A stretch of DNA of 64,000 bases from Jacaranda mimosifolia (Eukaryota > Streptophyta > Magnoliopsida > Lamiales > Bignoniaceae): positions 37,728,230-37,792,229 of the forward strand of contig CM032121.1 in assembly GCA_018894105.1 (NCBI GenBank). The letters run 5' to 3'. The position numbers and the translations under genes were made by a program. The first letter of the stretch is position 1. Every line of letters begins with the position of its first letter. The notes beneath the pieces are model-generated. The model searched no databases, was not told the DNA's origin, and saw only the letters and a list, made by a program, of their open reading frames with translations. Positions 61,302 through 64,000 of the stretch are shown here, piece by piece.

Positions 61302-64000
61302 CTCCAAAAAGTCTTTACTCCTCCTTGATTTGTTTTACCAGAAAAAAAGAAAAGTGGGCTTTTTTTCCCTCTCTTGCTCTCTTTAATTTTCTGATCTTCC
61401 CTTTTTAATTCTTCTTTGAAACAGCTGAGACAAGGGTCTTATGGGATAAGTAAGAGACCAAACTACATTGTCTGAGTAAATGATGACGCTGACCTTAAAA
61501 AAAAACAAAGGGCTCTCAAAGAGTCAAAAGTTGACAGCAAATGCATTTACTCCACCATGGACTCCCTAAAGTCAGCTGTGTTTATAGCCTCTTCTGTTCT
61601 GCTGCCTCACCAAAACCGCGTGGCATTCAATGTGCTTTTGCTCCTCTGCAGATTCAAACAAAAAAAAATTGAAAAAAAAAAGAAAAGAAAAAGAAACCCT
61701 AATTTGGGGTATTCTCTTTTGCTTAATTTGTTGCCCTGATAATATTAGTTTCTTTCTCTCCATTAATGAAACTCCCCATGCTATATACATCAAGTAATTA
61801 AAGTTTTGCATGCTTACTGTGGTAATAACAAATGCCTCCTGTTGTAATTACTCTCCTCCTGATCCTATTTTCAATGGGAAGTTGTTTTCAAGAATCTTTT
61901 TTAATTTCCTTTTCTTTTCTTTTCTTCCCCTATACATGTATATTATAATTTATGCATCATCTTGGAGACTATGATATATATGATGATTTTTATTGATACT
62001 ATAGGATAAGCTCACCATACGGTCGCGGTGAAAATGGGTGTGGGGAAGAATTTATAATAAAATAAATTAAATACGCAGAAAAACTCAATAGAAATATCGA
62101 GTCAAGCAAGTTCGATTAATTTAAATGTTGTCTTTCGACTTTTAATGAAATAATGGGTGATTCGAAGTTCAAAGCCGTATCCTAATCACAAAGTATGAAT
62201 AGACGACAACTATGTGAACTGAAAATAGGTATTTGCTATGATAAATCAATACTTACTCTTGTGATGAAAGCCATAAAGTTTTGGACTATATATGATATTA
62301 ATAGAGCGACTTGATTATTAATATGTTTGCTTTTAGAAAATTCAAAAAGATTAAAATAACACCATTAGTTGCTAATAAGATTCATTCATTTCTAATTGAC
62401 TATAATGAATAAGGTAATTAGTTTAATTGTTAAACCGATTTGAAAGAAAATTAAAAAAAAAAGTGAAAAAAGAAAAAGAAAAGGCATATATACACAATTA
62501 GTTTGTACCCATCAAAACCCTATTCGGCTAAAGCGCAATTAACCTTGTTGAGAAAAATACGATAAATTCACAGGCTATAATTAAATGAATTAATTAATTG
62601 AAATTTCAATAATCTTGAAAAGTGGTGCATGTGGGCCAAATAAATGAGGAATTATGGGGGTGGGGACCCCCTTCATTCCTCATGCAAATTATCAAAATCT
62701 TGAGCTCTGTGAAAATCAATTTCTAGAAGTCTACTTATGAAGTACCAGTAATTATTGCCACCCTAAATAAGTCGAAGAATTATTAAAAGCTTCAAGGAAA
62801 AAAAATGTTGATTAAGTGCTACAAAACAAGAGAAACTCCGGTGCAATAAAGCGACCCACCGCGGGTTGTTGCGATTTAATTAATTTTCTACACTTAATGG
62901 GAAATTTTACCTATTTGCATGTAGAATTTACGACCAAGATTAAAGAAAACTAATGTCGATACTAATTTTAGAAAAAATAAAAATGAAGTAAATGCATGGG
63001 TGGATTTATATGTACATCTCTCATTATATTAATAAAACCAAAATTCCTTTGAAATTAATCGAAAAAAAAAAGAAGAAGTTATGCCCTTCCCTTTTAACTC
63101 CATTCTTTATATATAATTAGTACGGTACTTAAATATTTTATGGAAAGAAGATTCAAGGATAGCCAGACCTAATGAGAGAGGTGGATGCCTGGAAAAATTT
63201 AATTCTTAGAGTAAATTAAATTTTATTTTTATCAACTTATGTTGAATATGACATCGACCTTATTCAAATGGTGAAGTCGAAGCACCTCGAATAATGATAT
63301 AATATTTAATTACGTAAGCGAAACAAAATTCAATAAATAGTGTCTTAAAAGAATTTACCAATGTAAGAAAAAGAACTCTTGCTACTAAAAATATACACTT
63401 TTATTGAAGGAACACATAGAACATTAATTATATATGGTCCATGCTTGATTTATACTTAGATCATGCCTCATGTGCTTTGTAATCTACCTTTCAGTTCTGT
63501 CTTATTCTTCTTTCTTTCTTTCTTTCTTTGTTTTTTTTTTTTCTTCCCCTTCTCCATTGAAGCTCTTTTCAGTTGTGTCCGAATTTTGATAGGGCACATA
63601 TGGGCCTAAGACAAGAAAGGGCTTTTTGATAGGATCCAATTGGGCCTTTATAAAAGAAAGGACCCAATTTTAACATTTAATTCCAAGGCTGCGGCCCATG
63701 CCAATGGAGCCACCCAAATTTGCTAAGCACGATATTTATTTAATTCTCAGCAGGCTTCAATTCAATTTTTAGCTCAATTCTTTGGAAGTTGGGAAATAAG
63801 GAATAACAAAATAATTAAAATAAAATTCACAAATTTCATTGAATTATAAAATCCATTGTAAATTCAATTTTATGAGTATAATTTCTTCGATCAAATGATT
63901 ATTTTCTCTTCTCCTTATCTTTTATTTTTAATTTTTAATTTTTTAATAAAGCGACAAAGACTTGTTGTTCTATGTACCCCAGAAAGTTTGGCTAGAATTT
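61302..64000. other. MYB upstream region to window end
   Basis: Holds the MYB leader and promoter, then AT-rich sequence with poly-A/T and CTTT runs. I see no further gene, RNA or complete transposon. Confidence 0.55.
61580..61587 (-). promoter_or_regulatory. Likely TATA box of the MYB gene
   Basis: CTATAAAC on the gene strand, about 280 bp upstream of the ATG, which would leave a leader of roughly 250 nt. The call rests on motif and position only. Confidence 0.5.

Noticed and set aside
61302..61307. Two extra residues before the MYB MGRPP start
   Set aside because: The upstream codon is TTG; ATG 61301 is the family start.

Overview
This is nuclear DNA from a flowering plant, almost certainly a eudicot. 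It is AT-rich, its genes have short GT-AG introns, and it holds plant-only families (a NIP aquaporin, a GASA peptide, two ZF-HD family proteins, an S1-type R2R3-MYB, a plant mobile domain protein) plus many small plant DNA transposons. I cannot name the species from sequence alone.

Layout. 1-538 (+): last three exons of a NIP-type aquaporin, most like the NIP2/NIP-III silicic-acid channels. 855-12292 (-): a complete 28-exon SMC4 gene (condensin ATPase); the exons I joined give one 1,247-residue frame. It lies tail-to-tail with the aquaporin. 15350-16718 (-): four-exon GASA/Snakin cysteine-rich secreted peptide. 16.7-39.6 kb: a transposon-rich desert with one degraded gene. 39775-40761 (+): intronless zinc finger-homeodomain (ZHD) transcription factor. 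46190-46263 (+): tRNA-Asn(GTT). 51368-51658 (-): intronless MINI ZINC FINGER (MIF) gene, which has the ZHD zinc finger but no homeodomain. 60103-61301 (-): three-exon R2R3-MYB of the MYB30/31/60/94/96 subgroup. 61.3-64 kb: no further gene seen.

The most striking structure is a three-layer nest at 24314-28701. A Harbinger/Tourist-like MITE (3-bp TAA target duplication) was split by a 4.03-kb Mutator-like element (9-bp target duplication CATTATTAC, about 370-bp terminal inverted repeats). That element carries a 5'-truncated, multi-exon plant mobile domain (PMD, MAIN/MAIL-like) gene. The PMD gene was in turn interrupted in an exon by a 645-bp hAT-type MITE (8-bp duplication ACATGACG). Near the 3' end of the element is a 21-bp minisatellite, and each terminal repeat holds two adjacent hairpins. 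I recognise no transposase inside.

Other repeat structures: two Harbinger-like MITEs inserted side by side sharing one TAA (35551-36245); a further MITE-in-MITE (31205-31873); a clean Tourist-type MITE (47120-47449); several hAT MITEs; a perfect ATT repeat of about 76 units; and an exact 230-bp tandem duplication at 57691-58150.

The genes are ordinary single-copy loci and not an operon-like cluster. The one functional theme is regulation: a ZHD activator, a MIF that in its family acts as a dominant-negative partner of ZHD proteins, and an S1 MYB sit within 21 kb. SMC4 has E2F-like and MSA-like promoter motifs that fit cell-cycle expression.
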